Below, in pieces: positions 26,100 to 36,377 of a stretch of 64,000 nt of DNA; within the stretch, counting starts at the first letter, position 1, and each line of letters starts with the position of its first letter. Source of the DNA: an uncultured Pelagibacteraceae bacterium (lineage in GTDB: Bacteria > Pseudomonadota > Alphaproteobacteria > Pelagibacterales > Pelagibacteraceae); the NCBI GenBank assembly GCA_902529645.1, contig CABZXO010000007.1:1-64000 (forward strand), in the 5' to 3' direction. The notes beneath the pieces were generated by a model. It made no database searches. It was not told where the DNA came from and saw nothing but the letters and a program-made list of their open reading frames with translations. The position numbers were made by a program, and so were the translations under genes.

Positions 26100-26900
26100 A
26101 TGTTGAGAAAACTTATAATATTAACAATTTCGATTTTCTTATTAATATTTAATGCGAATGCTGGATCTGACGGTAAGCTATCATTAGAAAAAAATGAGGA
26201 AAAAAAACAAATTAAAGATTGTTTTGAGAAATTAAATAGAGCTACATTTTCTTTTAACCAAGGATTAGATAAAGCAATCATTAAACCACTTGCAGAAGGA
26301 TATAGAAATCTTCCAGATCCAATTCAAAGAGGAACTAGTAATGCAGTAAAAAACTTATCTAATTTAATTACAATACCTAACAATGTTTTGCAGGGTGATA
26401 TAAAAACTGCAATTATAAATACTGCTAGATTAGCAGTAAATACCACAATTGGACTCTTGGGTACTATAGATGCTGCAAATAAAATGGGTTTTCCTAAATA
26501 TGAAAAAGAAGATTACGGACAAACTTTGGGAGCATGGGGGATTGGACCAGGTTGTTATATTGTTCTCCCAGTTTTAGGACCTTCAACAGTTAGGGATACC
26601 GCAGGTTCGTTCGCAAATGTGCTTGGGGGAGATCCTTGGTACAACGCTTCAGTCCATGGAAATAATGAGTTTCTAAGTGAAAGCGTTTATATTGCATCAA
26701 AGGCTTTAAGCGGAATTGATTTTAGAGCAAATAATATTGAGTCATTTGAAAATCTAGAAAAAAATTCAATAGATTTTTATGCTTCAGTTAAAAGTTTATA
26801 TTTGCAGGATAGAGAAAATAAAATTAAGAATAATCAAAGAGGAAATATTGAAGTTCTTTATACGGAAGAACAAGACTGGGAAGAAATAGACAATAAGTAA
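26100..26900 (+). CDS. mlaA: MlaA/VacJ family outer-membrane phospholipid trafficking protein
   Basis: Component of the retrograde phospholipid pathway that keeps lipid asymmetry of the outer membrane. The body fits MlaA: CFEKLNRATFSFNQGLDKAI, YRNLPDPIQRGTSNAVKNL, GFPKYEKEDYGQTLGAWGIG and YIVLPVLGPSTVRD. The N-terminus is a signal peptide ending FNANAG, with an Ala-x-Ala peptidase I site and no lipobox cysteine, whereas canonical MlaA is a lipoprotein. It is followed after 15 bases by an MlaC-like gene. The other transport genes (mlaD, E, F) are not in the window. Confidence 0.92.
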   Translation: MLRKLIILTISIFLLIFNANAGSDGKLSLEKNEEKKQIKDCFEKLNRATFSFNQGLDKAIIKPLAEGYRNLPDPIQRGTSNAVKNLSNLITIPNNVLQGDIKTAIINTARLAVNTTIGLLGTIDAANKMGFPKYEKEDYGQTLGAWGIGPGCYIVLPVLGPSTVRDTAGSFANVLGGDPWYNASVHGNNEFLSESVYIASKALSGIDFRANNIESFENLEKNSIDFYASVKSLYLQDRENKIKNNQRGNIEVLYTEEQDWEEIDNK

Positions 26901-26915
26901 TCTACAAAATAATTT

Positions 26916-27506
26916 ATGAGGATAAAAAAGATATTTTCAATTTGCTTACTATATAATTTATTAATTACGTATGCTTATTCAATTAGCCCAGACGTTTTTG
27001 TTCAATCAACTGTAAATCGAGCATCACAAATTCTTTCAAAAAATATTTCCAAAGAGGATAAAATAAATGAATTAAAATCTATAGCTAAAGAAACTGTAGA
27101 TATTAATGGTGTAGGATTTTACTCATTAGGATCAGCAAGAAAAAATTTAAATGATGAACAAAAAAAACAATATTTTGAATTATTTGAGAATTATTTTTTA
27201 AAAAGTTTTTCAAGTAGATTATCAGAATATACTAATCCAAAAATAGAAGTTTTCGATAAAAAGGTTTTAAATAAAAATTATACAATAGTTAATAGTTTGC
27301 TAATTGCTACATCAGAAAGACCTGAAGTAAAAATTGATTGGAGAGTTTATACAAAAAATCCTGATAATCCTTTGATTAGAGATCTTATAATTGAAGGACT
27401 TAGTTTGGCAAGAACTCAAAAAGAGGAATTTGCATCAATTTTGAATTCTAACGATGGAAATATAAACGCCTTATTTAAAACTTTAGAAGATTTTTCAAAA
27501 AATTAA
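26916..27506 (+). CDS. mlaC: MlaC-like periplasmic phospholipid-binding protein
   Basis: Periplasmic carrier that shuttles phospholipid between the MlaA complex and the inner-membrane MCE transporter (Ttg2D family). A signal peptide is visible at about 1-22 (IFSICLLYNLLITYAYS). The mature part has family-type segments: GFYSLGSARKNLNDEQKKQY, FFLKSFSSRLSEY and VDWRVYTKNP-like KIDWRVYTKNPDNPLIRDLI. At 196 residues it is of normal size. Arrangement in tandem with mlaA supports the call. The stop at 27506 lies four bases from the CCA end of the convergent tRNA. Confidence 0.88.
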   Translation: MRIKKIFSICLLYNLLITYAYSISPDVFVQSTVNRASQILSKNISKEDKINELKSIAKETVDINGVGFYSLGSARKNLNDEQKKQYFELFENYFLKSFSSRLSEYTNPKIEVFDKKVLNKNYTIVNSLLIATSERPEVKIDWRVYTKNPDNPLIRDLIIEGLSLARTQKEEFASILNSNDGNINALFKTLEDFSKN

Positions 27507-27510
27507 TTTA

Positions 27511-27587
27511 TGGTGGGCCCGCCAGGACTCGAACCTGGGACCAATACATTATGAGTGTACTGCTCTAACCAACTGAGCTACAGGCCC
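27511..27587 (-). tRNA. tRNA with CAU anticodon (Ile2 or elongator Met)
   Basis: A 77-base cloverleaf with encoded CCA. The acceptor stem GGGCCTG pairs with CGGGCCC (one G-U), the D arm reads GCTCAGTTGGTTAGAGC, the anticodon loop is CTCATAA, and the T arm is CCAGGTTCGAGTCCTGG. A CAU anticodon fits either isoleucine tRNA2, whose C34 is changed to lysidine, or elongator methionine tRNA. The GGGCC acceptor start and TTGGTC after the anticodon stem favour Ile2. It is not the initiator: it has a fully paired first acceptor base pair. Confidence 0.9.
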
Positions 27588-27642
27588 AAAACTTAATATT
27601 TGTTACATCATTTTTGTAAACTTATCAATTAAAGATAATTAT

Positions 27643-27717
27643 TGGTGGGCCGTGTTGGTTACGCTCCAACTACCCCTGCAATGTCAATGCAGTACTCTAC
27701 TATTGAGCTAACGGCCC
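27643..27717 (-). tRNA. tRNA-Val (GAC anticodon)
   Basis: A 75-base cloverleaf with encoded CCA. The acceptor GGGCCGT pairs perfectly with ACGGCCC, the anticodon stem is CTGCA/TGCAG around TTGACAT, giving anticodon GAC (valine), and the T arm includes GGTTACGCTCCAAC on the plus strand. It starts four bases after the rpoD stop, on the same strand, so it is probably transcribed with rpoD and released by RNase P. Confidence 0.95.
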
Positions 27718-27721
27718 AGTA

Positions 27722-29542
27722 TCAACTTTCTAAAAAACTTTTTAACTGTTTTGATCTACTTGGATGTTTTAATTTTCTAAGTGCTTTAGCTTCAATTTGT
27801 CTTATTCTTTCTCTTGTAACAGAAAACTGTAGTCCAACTTCTTCTAAGGTATGATCAGTATTCATACCAACTCCAAATCTCATTCTTAGAACTCTCTCTT
27901 CTCTTGGAGTAAGTGTTGACAAAATTTTTGTTGTAGCTTCTCCAAGATTAGATTTGATTGCTTGTTCTAATGGAGCCAATGCTTTTGTATCTTCTATAAA
28001 ATCACCCAAACTACTATCTTCCTCATCACCAACAGGTTTTTCCAACGACACAGGTTCTTTAGAAATCTTCAACACTTTTCTTACTTTATCCAGTGGCATT
28101 CTAAGTTTTTTAGCTAATTCTTCAGGAGTTGCTTCTCTTCCAAATTCACTTAGGATTAACCTTTGAGTTCGAACAATTTTATTTATTGTTTCAATCATAT
28201 GAACAGGTATTCGAATTGTTCTTGCTTGATCAGCTATTGATCTAGTTATAGCTTGTCTTATCCACCAAGTTGCATAAGTTGAAAATTTGTAGCCTCTTCT
28301 ATATTCAAATTTATCTACAGCTTTCATTAATCCAATATTTCCCTCTTGAATCAAATCTAAGAATTGAAGACCTCGATTAGTATATTTTTTTGCTATAGAA
28401 ATGACTAATCTCAAGTTAGCTTCAACCATCTCTTTTTTAGCAATTCTCGACTCTTTTTCTCCTTTTTGAATCCGACTAACAAGTTTTTTAAAATCAGTAA
28501 CTGATATTCCTAATTTACGACTTATTTCAACCAATCTTTCTCTTATATTTTTAAATTCCTCTTTATTCTTTGAAAAAAATTGCTTCCAAACAGTATTTGT
28601 ATCTAAAAATTTTTTTAAATTCGGATTAATTTCATTACCAACGTAAAACTTTATAAACTCATTTCTTTGAATATTATGATCCATTGCAAGTCTTAAAAGA
28701 TTTCCCTCAAGAGATACAATCTTCTTATTCTCTACATAATGTTTTTGGACTAACTCTTCTAAAACTGATGGAGATAATTGAAGTGATTTAATATTTTCTA
28801 GTATATCAGTTACAATTTTTTCATAACTTTTTTCTTTAGCGTTCGAAAAATTACTTGAACTTAAAACACATTCTAATTTTTCTTTTTGATATTTAATTAA
28901 TTTTGTATATTCTTTAGTAAGAGTATTAACTGTTTTTAAAACTTTTGGCTTTATTTCACTCTCCATCGCAGCAAGTGTTGGATTAAATTCTTCATCATCT
29001 GTTGGACCATCTTCTTTATCTACTTCTCCAGCATTTTTTTGTTTTGCGCTAGGACCGGTAGTCTCATCCTCCATATAATTCGTATCTATATCAATAATTT
29101 CTCTAACCAAAATTTCATCTTTTTGAAGTTGCTCGTTCCATTCAAAAAATTGTTGAGCAGTTATAGGACTTTGAGAAAGTGCAATTAACATTACATCTTT
29201 TCCAGCCTCTATTCTTTTTGCAATTGCAATTTCACCTTCTCTTGATAATAATTCAACACCACCCATTTCTCGCAGATACATCCTGATAGGATCGTCACTT
29301 TTTTCAATTGTTTTGCCTTCCTCTTTATTTGAGTTTTCTTTTTTTCTTAAAACTTTAAAATCAGATTTTTTCTCAACTAAAGTAATTTTATCATCTAATA
29401 TATGAATAAATGCTTGTGCTAAATTTTCATCAGAAAGATTTCTTTTTCCCAAGGATTTACTTAATTCTTCATAAGTAATAAATCCTCTATGAGTTCCACG
29501 ACCCATTAGTCTAGCAAATGATTTTGTTATAATTCTTTCCAC
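27722..29542 (-). CDS. rpoD: RNA polymerase primary sigma factor (sigma 70)
   Basis: Housekeeping sigma factor. A region 1.1-like start ([20 protein letters not shown]) is followed by region 1.2 ([21 protein letters not shown]), a non-conserved acidic insert with [13 protein letters not shown], region 2 ([40 protein letters not shown]), region 3 ([13 protein letters not shown]) and region 4.2 ([19 protein letters not shown]). At 606 residues it is of normal alphaproteobacterial length. The start is GTG at 29542. Two tRNAs follow on the same strand. Confidence 0.98.
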   Translation of the reverse strand: MERIITKSFARLMGRGTHRGFITYEELSKSLGKRNLSDENLAQAFIHILDDKITLVEKKSDFKVLRKKENSNKEEGKTIEKSDDPIRMYLREMGGVELLSREGEIAIAKRIEAGKDVMLIALSQSPITAQQFFEWNEQLQKDEILVREIIDIDTNYMEDETTGPSAKQKNAGEVDKEDGPTDDEEFNPTLAAMESEIKPKVLKTVNTLTKEYTKLIKYQKEKLECVLSSSNFSNAKEKSYEKIVTDILENIKSLQLSPSVLEELVQKHYVENKKIVSLEGNLLRLAMDHNIQRNEFIKFYVGNEINPNLKKFLDTNTVWKQFFSKNKEEFKNIRERLVEISRKLGISVTDFKKLVSRIQKGEKESRIAKKEMVEANLRLVISIAKKYTNRGLQFLDLIQEGNIGLMKAVDKFEYRRGYKFSTYATWWIRQAITRSIADQARTIRIPVHMIETINKIVRTQRLILSEFGREATPEELAKKLRMPLDKVRKVLKISKEPVSLEKPVGDEEDSSLGDFIEDTKALAPLEQAIKSNLGEATTKILSTLTPREERVLRMRFGVGMNTDHTLEEVGLQFSVTRERIRQIEAKALRKLKHPSRSKQLKSFLES

Positions 29543-29609
29543 GATTATTTGAATTTAAAGGTCTTATATAATGTCAATTACATAAAAATCTATTACTAAA
29601 TTAGCCAGT

Positions 29610-31385
29610 TTAATTGAGATTCTGCTTTTTTTTAAGCTCTTTTAACTCATCAAAGGTTGACTCACTCATATCGACCGAAAACTTCGATTCTAATTCCTGG
29701 ATTCTGAACTCAAGATCATAATTCATTAAATCTCGAGAGATGTCCTCTAATAATTCAATTATTTTTTGATCATCGTCAGATTGATTTTTTAGAATATGTT
29801 TGATTGGTGCGAATTTGTTTATTTTTTCTATTAATTGATCATCCAAATTGAGGTCTTGAATTTTGATTTGTGAGTCAGATTTTAATTTTTTGACAATCAT
29901 CTCAAATATTTTTTTATTTAACTCAGTAAATAATTTAATATTTTCAATTAAGTGAGTATTTGCTTGCAACAAATCTAATTTGTTTATGACCAAATATAAT
30001 AAGGAAAACTCTTTTAATTCAACACCAGTCAAAGACTGACTCTCTTGAAAATATTTTTTTGTACTTTCTAAAGATTTTGTTTTTTTTGAATAAAATCTTT
30101 TATTATTTTGGTTGGAATGAGGGGTTAACTCAGCAATTTTTTCTAAAAAATATTCTAAAACATATTTTTTTATAAAATCGTCTTTAATTGTGTTTGCTAT
30201 TCCTCTTAGTTTTTTCTCAAAAATAGCCATCGATGATGGGTTATTTTTAGTTTGTTTTTTATAATGAACAAAAATAAATTGATGAATAGATAATTTGGTT
30301 TTCTTTGTAAATTCTATAAAATTAGCTTTACCATTTTTATTCACATAACTATCTGGATCTTCTTTATCTGGCAGAAATAAAAATGAAATTTGTTTTTCAG
30401 GTTTCAGTTCTTTAATTGAATTTTCAGCAGCTCTAACAGCAGCTTTATATCCACTTTCATCACCATCAAAGCAAATTATGATATCATCAAAAAATTGGTT
30501 TAAAGTTGAAATTTGCTTGTCAGTTAAAGATGTACCAAGATTTGCTACCGCATTATCAATTCCTTTTTTGCTGAGACCCACAACATCCATGTATCCTTCA
30601 ACTAGATAAATGTGATCAATTTTATTAGAAAATTTTCTTGCTAGGTCCAAATTATATAAATTTGAACCTTTTTTAAAAAAATGTGTTTCAGGTGAATTTA
30701 TATATTTAGCTAAGTAATCTAAATTTTCAATTATCCTACCACCTAAAGCTATTGGTTGGCCTGAAATATTATTAATTGGAAATATTAATCGACCTCTAAA
30801 TCTTTCGACATAAATTTTATTTTTCTCATCGAAATAGAATAAACCAGTTTCTACTAAAGTTTGTTCATTATGGTCTTTTTTTAATTTTTCAAAATAATTT
30901 GGATTTTTTTCTATGTATCCTATTTTAAATTTTTTTACTTCATCTTTACCTAGCGATCTATTTTTTAAATAATCTCTAGCAATAGAATAATTTTCATTTT
31001 TCAAAAGTTCATTGTGATAAAAATCTACATAATTACTGTAAATAGATTTATACTCATTCCATTTTTTCTCTCTTTCTTCGTCTTGTTTTGAAAACATATA
31101 AGGTTGCATACCTGCTAATTGCGCTAAAAATTTAACGGCCTCACCAAACTTTAAATTTTGAGTTTTCATTACAAAATCAAAAATATTGCCGTGTTCAGAA
31201 GTTGCAAAACAGTGATAAAATTCTTTTTCATCATTTACTGTAAATGAAGGTGTTTTTTCATTCTTGAAAGGTGATAAACCCACAAATTCTTTACCTCTTT
31301 TTTTTAAGGAAACAGTTTTTGATACTACTGTTGAAACTTTCAACCTGTTTTTAATTTCATCAAGATACTCCTTTGGATATTTCAT
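29610..31385 (-). CDS. dnaG: DNA primase DnaG with degenerate zinc-binding domain
   Basis: Makes RNA primers for replication. The N-terminal zinc-binding domain, TOPRIM core (HIYLVEGYMDVVGLSKKGI; CFDGDESGYKAA) and a helicase-binding C-terminal region are in order. The usual CPFH and CFGC ligand motifs read SPFK and CFAT here: residues 38, 41 and 62 are Ser, Lys and Thr, and only Cys59 remains. At 591 residues it is of normal length, and the TOPRIM acidic residues (Glu in VEGY; Asp-x-Asp in DGDE) are intact. Upstream YqeY overlaps its ATG at 31385 by one base; dnaG precedes rpoD, the common replication/transcription arrangement. Confidence 0.96.
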   Translation of the reverse strand: MKYPKEYLDEIKNRLKVSTVVSKTVSLKKRGKEFVGLSPFKNEKTPSFTVNDEKEFYHCFATSEHGNIFDFVMKTQNLKFGEAVKFLAQLAGMQPYMFSKQDEEREKKWNEYKSIYSNYVDFYHNELLKNENYSIARDYLKNRSLGKDEVKKFKIGYIEKNPNYFEKLKKDHNEQTLVETGLFYFDEKNKIYVERFRGRLIFPINNISGQPIALGGRIIENLDYLAKYINSPETHFFKKGSNLYNLDLARKFSNKIDHIYLVEGYMDVVGLSKKGIDNAVANLGTSLTDKQISTLNQFFDDIIICFDGDESGYKAAVRAAENSIKELKPEKQISFLFLPDKEDPDSYVNKNGKANFIEFTKKTKLSIHQFIFVHYKKQTKNNPSSMAIFEKKLRGIANTIKDDFIKKYVLEYFLEKIAELTPHSNQNNKRFYSKKTKSLESTKKYFQESQSLTGVELKEFSLLYLVINKLDLLQANTHLIENIKLFTELNKKIFEMIVKKLKSDSQIKIQDLNLDDQLIEKINKFAPIKHILKNQSDDDQKIIELLEDISRDLMNYDLEFRIQELESKFSVDMSESTFDELKELKKKQNLN

Positions 31386-31846
31386 TATTTGCTTAACAAT
31401 TCTTTAATCAATGATCCTGCTTTTGAAAAATCAATTTCGTCTGCATGAGTTTTTTTGAGTTCACCCATAACTTTTCCCATATCTTTTAATGAACTTGCTC
31501 CAATTTTCGAAATAACATCTCCACAAATTTTCTTTGTTTCTTCTTCACTAAGCTGCTTTGGTAAAAAACTTTTTAAAATATTGTATTCATTTTGTTCAAC
31601 TTCTAAAAGGTCGTTTCTATTATTTTTTTTATAAATATCTATCGATTCGGCACGCTGCTTAACCATTTTTTTCAAAAGTTTCTTAATATCTTCATCGTCA
31701 GTCTCCTTTTTATTAGGGCCTGATCTGTTAACAATGTCTAAATCCTTAATTGAAGATAATATTAACCTATAGGTTGATATTTTATTTTTATCTTTAGATT
31801 TAAGAGCATTTTTATATTCGTTTTCGATAGTCTGTTTTAATGACAT
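31385..31846 (-). CDS. yqeY: YqeY/GatB-domain protein
   Basis: Small protein of the YqeY family (153 residues), resembling the tail of the GatB amidotransferase subunit; it may assist tRNA-dependent amidation, but its exact role is unsettled. Conserved blocks are KNALKSKDKNKISTYRLILSS, KMVKQRAESIDIYKKNNR, KSFLPKQLSEEETKK and the C-terminal KDMGKVMGELKK. The gene precedes dnaG and rpoD, a common placement in alphaproteobacteria. Its stop overlaps the dnaG start. Confidence 0.88.
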   Translation of the reverse strand: MSLKQTIENEYKNALKSKDKNKISTYRLILSSIKDLDIVNRSGPNKKETDDEDIKKLLKKMVKQRAESIDIYKKNNRNDLLEVEQNEYNILKSFLPKQLSEEETKKICGDVISKIGASSLKDMGKVMGELKKTHADEIDFSKAGSLIKELLSK

Positions 31847-31922
31847 AATTTTTTAATCTACTTGAAAGAAAAAATTCTTCAAAAGAAAAATTGTTTTTTT
31901 ACAATTTTATATTACATCTCTG

Positions 31923-31951
31923 TTGCGATAATAAAGCAATTATTGTATTAA
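31923..31951 (+). promoter_or_regulatory. Possible carAB promoter
   Basis: TTGCGA at 31923-31928 (four of six matches to TTGACA), a 17-base spacer, then TATTAA at 31946-31951 (four of six matches to TATAAT). Transcription would begin near 31958, 15 bases before the carA start. Matches are modest and the DNA is AT-rich, so this is tentative. The leader is too short for a riboswitch. Confidence 0.3.
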
Positions 31952-31972
31952 CCTTTAACTCATGAGTTGTAA

Positions 31973-33169
31973 TTGATCAAAAAAGCAAAAAAAACTAACT
32001 CAAAAATAAAATCACAAATCATTACAGGTATTTTAGTTCTTGAAAATAAAAAAGTATTTAAGGGAATTGGAATTGGATACCAAGGAGAAGCTACGGGTGA
32101 AGTTTGCTTTAATACATCCTTAACAGGGTATCAAGAAATCATTTCTGATCCTTCGTATGCTGGTCAAATTATTAACTTTACATTTCCTCATATTGGAAAT
32201 GTTGGAACCAATAAAGAAGATCATGAATCTGATAAAATATGGGCTAAAGGAGTAATAATTAACTCAGAAATAACGACCCCCTCAAACTATAGGTCTTTTC
32301 AACATCTAGATGCTTGGCTTAAAAAAAACAAAATTGTTGGAATTACTGGCTTGGATACAAGAAGCCTAACAAACTTTATAAGAGATAAAGGGGCACCTAA
32401 GGGAACAATATCTTATTCAAAAAATGGAAAATTTAATATTAGTAAACTAACTAATAACACAATTAAATGGAGTGGATTAAAAAATTTAGATCTTGCACAG
32501 GTAGTTTCAACTAAGAAAAATTATACTTGGAGAGGTCTTCAAACCTGGAAAAAAAATAGAGGATATAAAAAAAATAATAAAAATTTATTTCATGTAGTTG
32601 CAGTTGATTATGGAATAAAAAAAAATATATTAAGATATTTCTCTGACTTCAACTGCAAGGTTACTGTTGTTTCTTGCAAAACAAATGCACAAGAAATACT
32701 AAGTCTGAAACCAAATGGAATTTTTTTATCCAACGGACCAGGAGACCCAGCTGCGACAGGGAAGTATTCAATTGCTATAATTAATGAACTTATAAAAAAT
32801 AATTTACCTATATTTGGTATTTGTTTAGGTCATCAGATTTTGGCTTTAGCTTTAGGTGGCAAGACAAAAAAAATGAAGTTAGGACATAGAGGTGCAAACC
32901 ATCCTGTTAAAAATTTAGTACATGACAAAGTTGAAATTACTAGTCAAAATCACGGGTTTGTAGTAGTTGAAGAAACTTTACCAAAAAAAATTGAAATAAC
33001 TCATAAATCTCTTTTTGATAATACTATTGAAGGAATAAAGCTTAAAAATAAACCAATATTTTCAGTTCAATATCATCCAGAATCTAATCCTGGACCCCAA
33101 GATAGTGTTTATTTGTTTCAAGAATTTATCAACAACATGAAAAAAAATGCCAAAAAGAAAAGATATTAA
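31973..33169 (+). CDS. carA: Carbamoyl phosphate synthase small chain
   Basis: Glutaminase subunit that feeds ammonia to CarB for carbamoyl phosphate, used in arginine and pyrimidine synthesis. The N-terminal dimerisation domain has [21 protein letters not shown]. The class I glutamine amidotransferase domain has the catalytic Cys in [10 protein letters not shown] and the His/Glu pair in [10 protein letters not shown]. It has 398 residues. No in-frame ATG exists near the N-terminus; the start is taken as TTG at 31973, which overlaps the TGA of a four-codon ATG frame at 31962-31976. The 3' end overlaps carB by 23 bases. Confidence 0.95.
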   Translation: MIKKAKKTNSKIKSQIITGILVLENKKVFKGIGIGYQGEATGEVCFNTSLTGYQEIISDPSYAGQIINFTFPHIGNVGTNKEDHESDKIWAKGVIINSEITTPSNYRSFQHLDAWLKKNKIVGITGLDTRSLTNFIRDKGAPKGTISYSKNGKFNISKLTNNTIKWSGLKNLDLAQVVSTKKNYTWRGLQTWKKNRGYKKNNKNLFHVVAVDYGIKKNILRYFSDFNCKVTVVSCKTNAQEILSLKPNGIFLSNGPGDPAATGKYSIAIINELIKNNLPIFGICLGHQILALALGGKTKKMKLGHRGANHPVKNLVHDKVEITSQNHGFVVVEETLPKKIEITHKSLFDNTIEGIKLKNKPIFSVQYHPESNPGPQDSVYLFQEFINNMKKNAKKKRY

Positions 33170-36100
33170 AAAAATTTTAGTTGTCGGTGCTGGTCCAATA
33201 ATTATAGGACAAGCATGTGAATTTGATTATTCAGGAACGCAAGCTTGTAAAGCTCTTAAAGATGAGGGTTATAAGGTAGTTTTAATAAACTCAAATCCTG
33301 CAACAATTATGACTGATCCAGATGTTGCAGATAAAACTTATATTGAACCAATTACACCAGATGTATTAGAAAAAATTCTCAAAAAAGAAAAACCAGATGC
33401 AATTCTACCAACAATGGGCGGGCAAACTGCACTTAACCTTGCAATGGAAGCAGAGAAAAAAGGAATTTTAAAAAAATACAAAATAGAATTGATCGGAGCA
33501 AATTCTAAAGCAATTTCTAATGCCGAGGACAGAAAGAAATTTAGAAAAAATATGATTGATATTGGTTTAGATTTGCCGAAATCTGAGATAGTCAATAACA
33601 ATAATCAAGCATCAAAAGTATTAAAAAAAATTGGATTACCGGCAATCATAAGACCTGCGTTTACACTTGGTGGACTTGGTGGGGGAATAGCTAAAACTAA
33701 AAAAGATTATTTTAAGATAGTTAAAAATGGATTACACGAGTCTCCTGTAAGTCAAGTGCTTGTAGAGGAATGTTTGGAAGGTTGGAAAGAATTTGAGATG
33801 GAGGTAATAAGAGATAAGAAAGATAACTGCATCATTATTTGCTCAATTGAAAATATAGATCCAATGGGAATTCATACTGGTGACTCTGTAACGATTGCAC
33901 CAGCTCTTACTCTTACAGATAAAGAATACCAAGTAATGAGAAATGCTTCTATTGCGTGTTTAAGAAAAATTGGAGTTGAAACTGGAGGATCAAATGTTCA
34001 ATTTGCTATCAACCCAAAAAACGGTCGAATGGTTGTCATTGAAATGAACCCGCGTGTATCCAGATCATCTGCACTTGCATCTAAAGCTACAGGATTTCCA
34101 ATTGCAAAAGTGGCTGCAAAATTAGCAGTTGGTTACACTCTGGATGAATTAAAAAATGAAATAACTAAGGTTACACCTGCATCATTTGAACCAAGTATAG
34201 ATTATGTTGTAACTAAAATTCCAAGATTTACATTTGAAAAATTTTCTACATCTCCTGCAACCCTAGGAACCTCTATGAAATCAGTAGGTGAAGCAATGTC
34301 AATAGGAAGAAACTTTAAAGAATCTTTACAAAAGGCGCTTGTATCTCTTGAAACTGGTTTTTCAGGTTTAGACAGAATTTTTGATTTAAATAAAAAACAA
34401 ATTGAAAAGAAACTTAAAGAAACTATTCCAAATAAGATATTACTAGTCGCTGAAGCAATTAGAAAAAAAATAGATTTAAATAGAATATATAATTTATCTA
34501 AAATTGATCCTTGGTTTTTAGAACAAATTAAGGAAATAGTTGATTGTGAAAAACAGTTAAAAACTAAAGGACTCCCTAGGAATTTTGTAGAATTTAATAG
34601 AATAAAATCAATAGGATTTTCAGACAAAAAACTTTCGGAATTAACTAAAACATCTGAAGAAATTGTCAGAAGAAAAAGATCGGCGCTTAAAATATTTCCA
34701 GTTTATAAAAAAGTAGATACTTGTGCAGCTGAATTCAAATCTTTCACTCCTTATATGTACTCAACTTACCAAAGAAATTTTTCAATTAACTCAGAATGTG
34801 AAGCTGATCCATCCAATAAGAAAAAAATAATTATTCTTGGAGGAGGACCAAATAGAATTGGTCAAGGAATTGAGTTTGATTATTGTTGTTGCCAGGCAAG
34901 TTTTTCATTAAAAGATGCTGGTTTTGAGACTATAATGGTTAATTGTAATCCTGAAACAGTTTCAACAGACTATGATACAAGTGATAGATTATACTTTGAA
35001 CCTTTAAAAGAAGAATTCGTTTTTAACATAATTAAAAAAGAACAAGAAAAAGGAAATCTTATAGGTGTAATAGCTCAATTTGGTGGCCAAACTCCAATTA
35101 AACTTGCTAAATTTTTACATGACAACAAACTTCCAATTTTAGGAACGCAATATACCTCCATCGATTTGGCAGAGGATAGAGACCGATTTAGAAGTTTATT
35201 AAATAAATTAAAACTAAAGCAGGCAGAGAGTGGAATTGCAAAGACATTTAAACAGGCAATACAAATTGCAGATAAAATAGGATTGCCATTAATGGTAAGA
35301 CCTTCGTATGTTTTAGGTGGAAGAGCAATGGAAATTGTTCATGAAAAAAATCAGCTTAAGAAATTTGTTGAAGAGGCATTCAAGGCAGCAGAAGAAAATC
35401 CAATTTTAATTGATAAATTTATCGATCATGCAATGGAAGTAGATGTGGATGCAATATCAGATGGAAAACAAGTTCATGTCGCAGGTATTATGCAACATAT
35501 CGAGGAAGCTGGAATTCATTCAGGAGACTCAGCATGTAGCCTTCCCCCTGTATCTATAAAACCATACCTTCTTAAAGAAATTGAAAATCAAACGAAAAAA
35601 TTAGCAATAGCATTAAATGTTAAAGGTTTCATGAACATACAGTTTGCAATTAAAAAAGATGAAATTTATGTGATTGAAGTAAATCCTAGAGCAAGTCGAA
35701 CAGTTCCTTTTGTTTCAAAAGCAAAAGGGTTGCCCTTAGCTAAAATTGCATCAAGAGTGATGGCTGGAGAAAAATTATCTAAGTTTAATTTAAAAGATAA
35801 ATCTAAAGGAATGTATGCAGTTAAAGAGGCTGTATTTCCATTTAATAAATTTCCAAACAGTGACTTATTACTAGGACCTGAAATGAAATCAACAGGAGAG
35901 GTTATGGGATTTGATAAAAATTTTGGAATGGCTTTTGCTAAAAGTCAAATAGCAGCAGCTAACTCATTACCAAAACAAGGTTTAGCTTTTATATCTCTAA
36001 AAGATAGTCATAAAGATGAAGGAATAGATTTAGCAAAAGAATTACTTAAACTTAAGTTTAAATTATGTGCAACTAAAGGAACTGCTGAATATATTCGAAA

Positions 36101-36371
36101 ACATGGAATGAAATGTAAAATTATAAATAAAGTTAGTAGCGGAACTCCTCATATAGTCGATGTTTTAGACTCAAAAAAAATTGCGTTAGTAATAAATACT
36201 GGAGGTGGAAATAGTGAACACCGACTGAGTGATGCTATAGCTTTAAGAAGAGCAACAATAAAGAATAAAGTCCCATACTGTACTAATATGTCTACTGCTC
36301 AAGCCTGTTTGGAGGCAATTAAATCTCTTAAGACAAAAAGATTAGAGGTTAATTCACTGCAAGATATTTAG
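33147..36371 (+). CDS. carB: Carbamoyl phosphate synthase large chain
   Basis: Synthetase subunit that phosphorylates bicarbonate and carbamate. Two homologous ATP-grasp halves: the first with [19 protein letters not shown] and [10 protein letters not shown]-like [13 protein letters not shown], the second with [20 protein letters not shown] and [11 protein letters not shown]. The C-terminal MGS-like allosteric domain starts near [14 protein letters not shown]. At 1074 residues it is of full length. It overlaps carA by 23 bases, implying coupled translation. Its stop lies six bases from the end of the convergent ATP-grasp gene. Confidence 0.98.
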   Translation: MPKRKDIKKILVVGAGPIIIGQACEFDYSGTQACKALKDEGYKVVLINSNPATIMTDPDVADKTYIEPITPDVLEKILKKEKPDAILPTMGGQTALNLAMEAEKKGILKKYKIELIGANSKAISNAEDRKKFRKNMIDIGLDLPKSEIVNNNNQASKVLKKIGLPAIIRPAFTLGGLGGGIAKTKKDYFKIVKNGLHESPVSQVLVEECLEGWKEFEMEVIRDKKDNCIIICSIENIDPMGIHTGDSVTIAPALTLTDKEYQVMRNASIACLRKIGVETGGSNVQFAINPKNGRMVVIEMNPRVSRSSALASKATGFPIAKVAAKLAVGYTLDELKNEITKVTPASFEPSIDYVVTKIPRFTFEKFSTSPATLGTSMKSVGEAMSIGRNFKESLQKALVSLETGFSGLDRIFDLNKKQIEKKLKETIPNKILLVAEAIRKKIDLNRIYNLSKIDPWFLEQIKEIVDCEKQLKTKGLPRNFVEFNRIKSIGFSDKKLSELTKTSEEIVRRKRSALKIFPVYKKVDTCAAEFKSFTPYMYSTYQRNFSINSECEADPSNKKKIIILGGGPNRIGQGIEFDYCCCQASFSLKDAGFETIMVNCNPETVSTDYDTSDRLYFEPLKEEFVFNIIKKEQEKGNLIGVIAQFGGQTPIKLAKFLHDNKLPILGTQYTSIDLAEDRDRFRSLLNKLKLKQAESGIAKTFKQAIQIADKIGLPLMVRPSYVLGGRAMEIVHEKNQLKKFVEEAFKAAEENPILIDKFIDHAMEVDVDAISDGKQVHVAGIMQHIEEAGIHSGDSACSLPPVSIKPYLLKEIENQTKKLAIALNVKGFMNIQFAIKKDEIYVIEVNPRASRTVPFVSKAKGLPLAKIASRVMAGEKLSKFNLKDKSKGMYAVKEAVFPFNKFPNSDLLLGPEMKSTGEVMGFDKNFGMAFAKSQIAAANSLPKQGLAFISLKDSHKDEGIDLAKELLKLKFKLCATKGTAEYIRKHGMKCKIINKVSSGTPHIVDVLDSKKIALVINTGGGNSEHRLSDAIALRRATIKNKVPYCTNMSTAQACLEAIKSLKTKRLEVNSLQDI

Positions 36372-36377
36372 TAAATT

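Noticed and set aside
27642-27854. A 70-codon plus-strand frame across tRNA-Val and the rpoD 3' end
   Set aside because: It is a shadow of the tRNA and of rpoD.
31847-31972. Riboswitch or attenuator upstream of carA
   Set aside because: The spacer is 126 bases and shared with divergent yqeY; no paired structure or leader peptide rich in Arg was seen.
34202-34627. A 141-codon minus-strand frame
   Set aside because: It is antisense within carB and has no motifs of its own.
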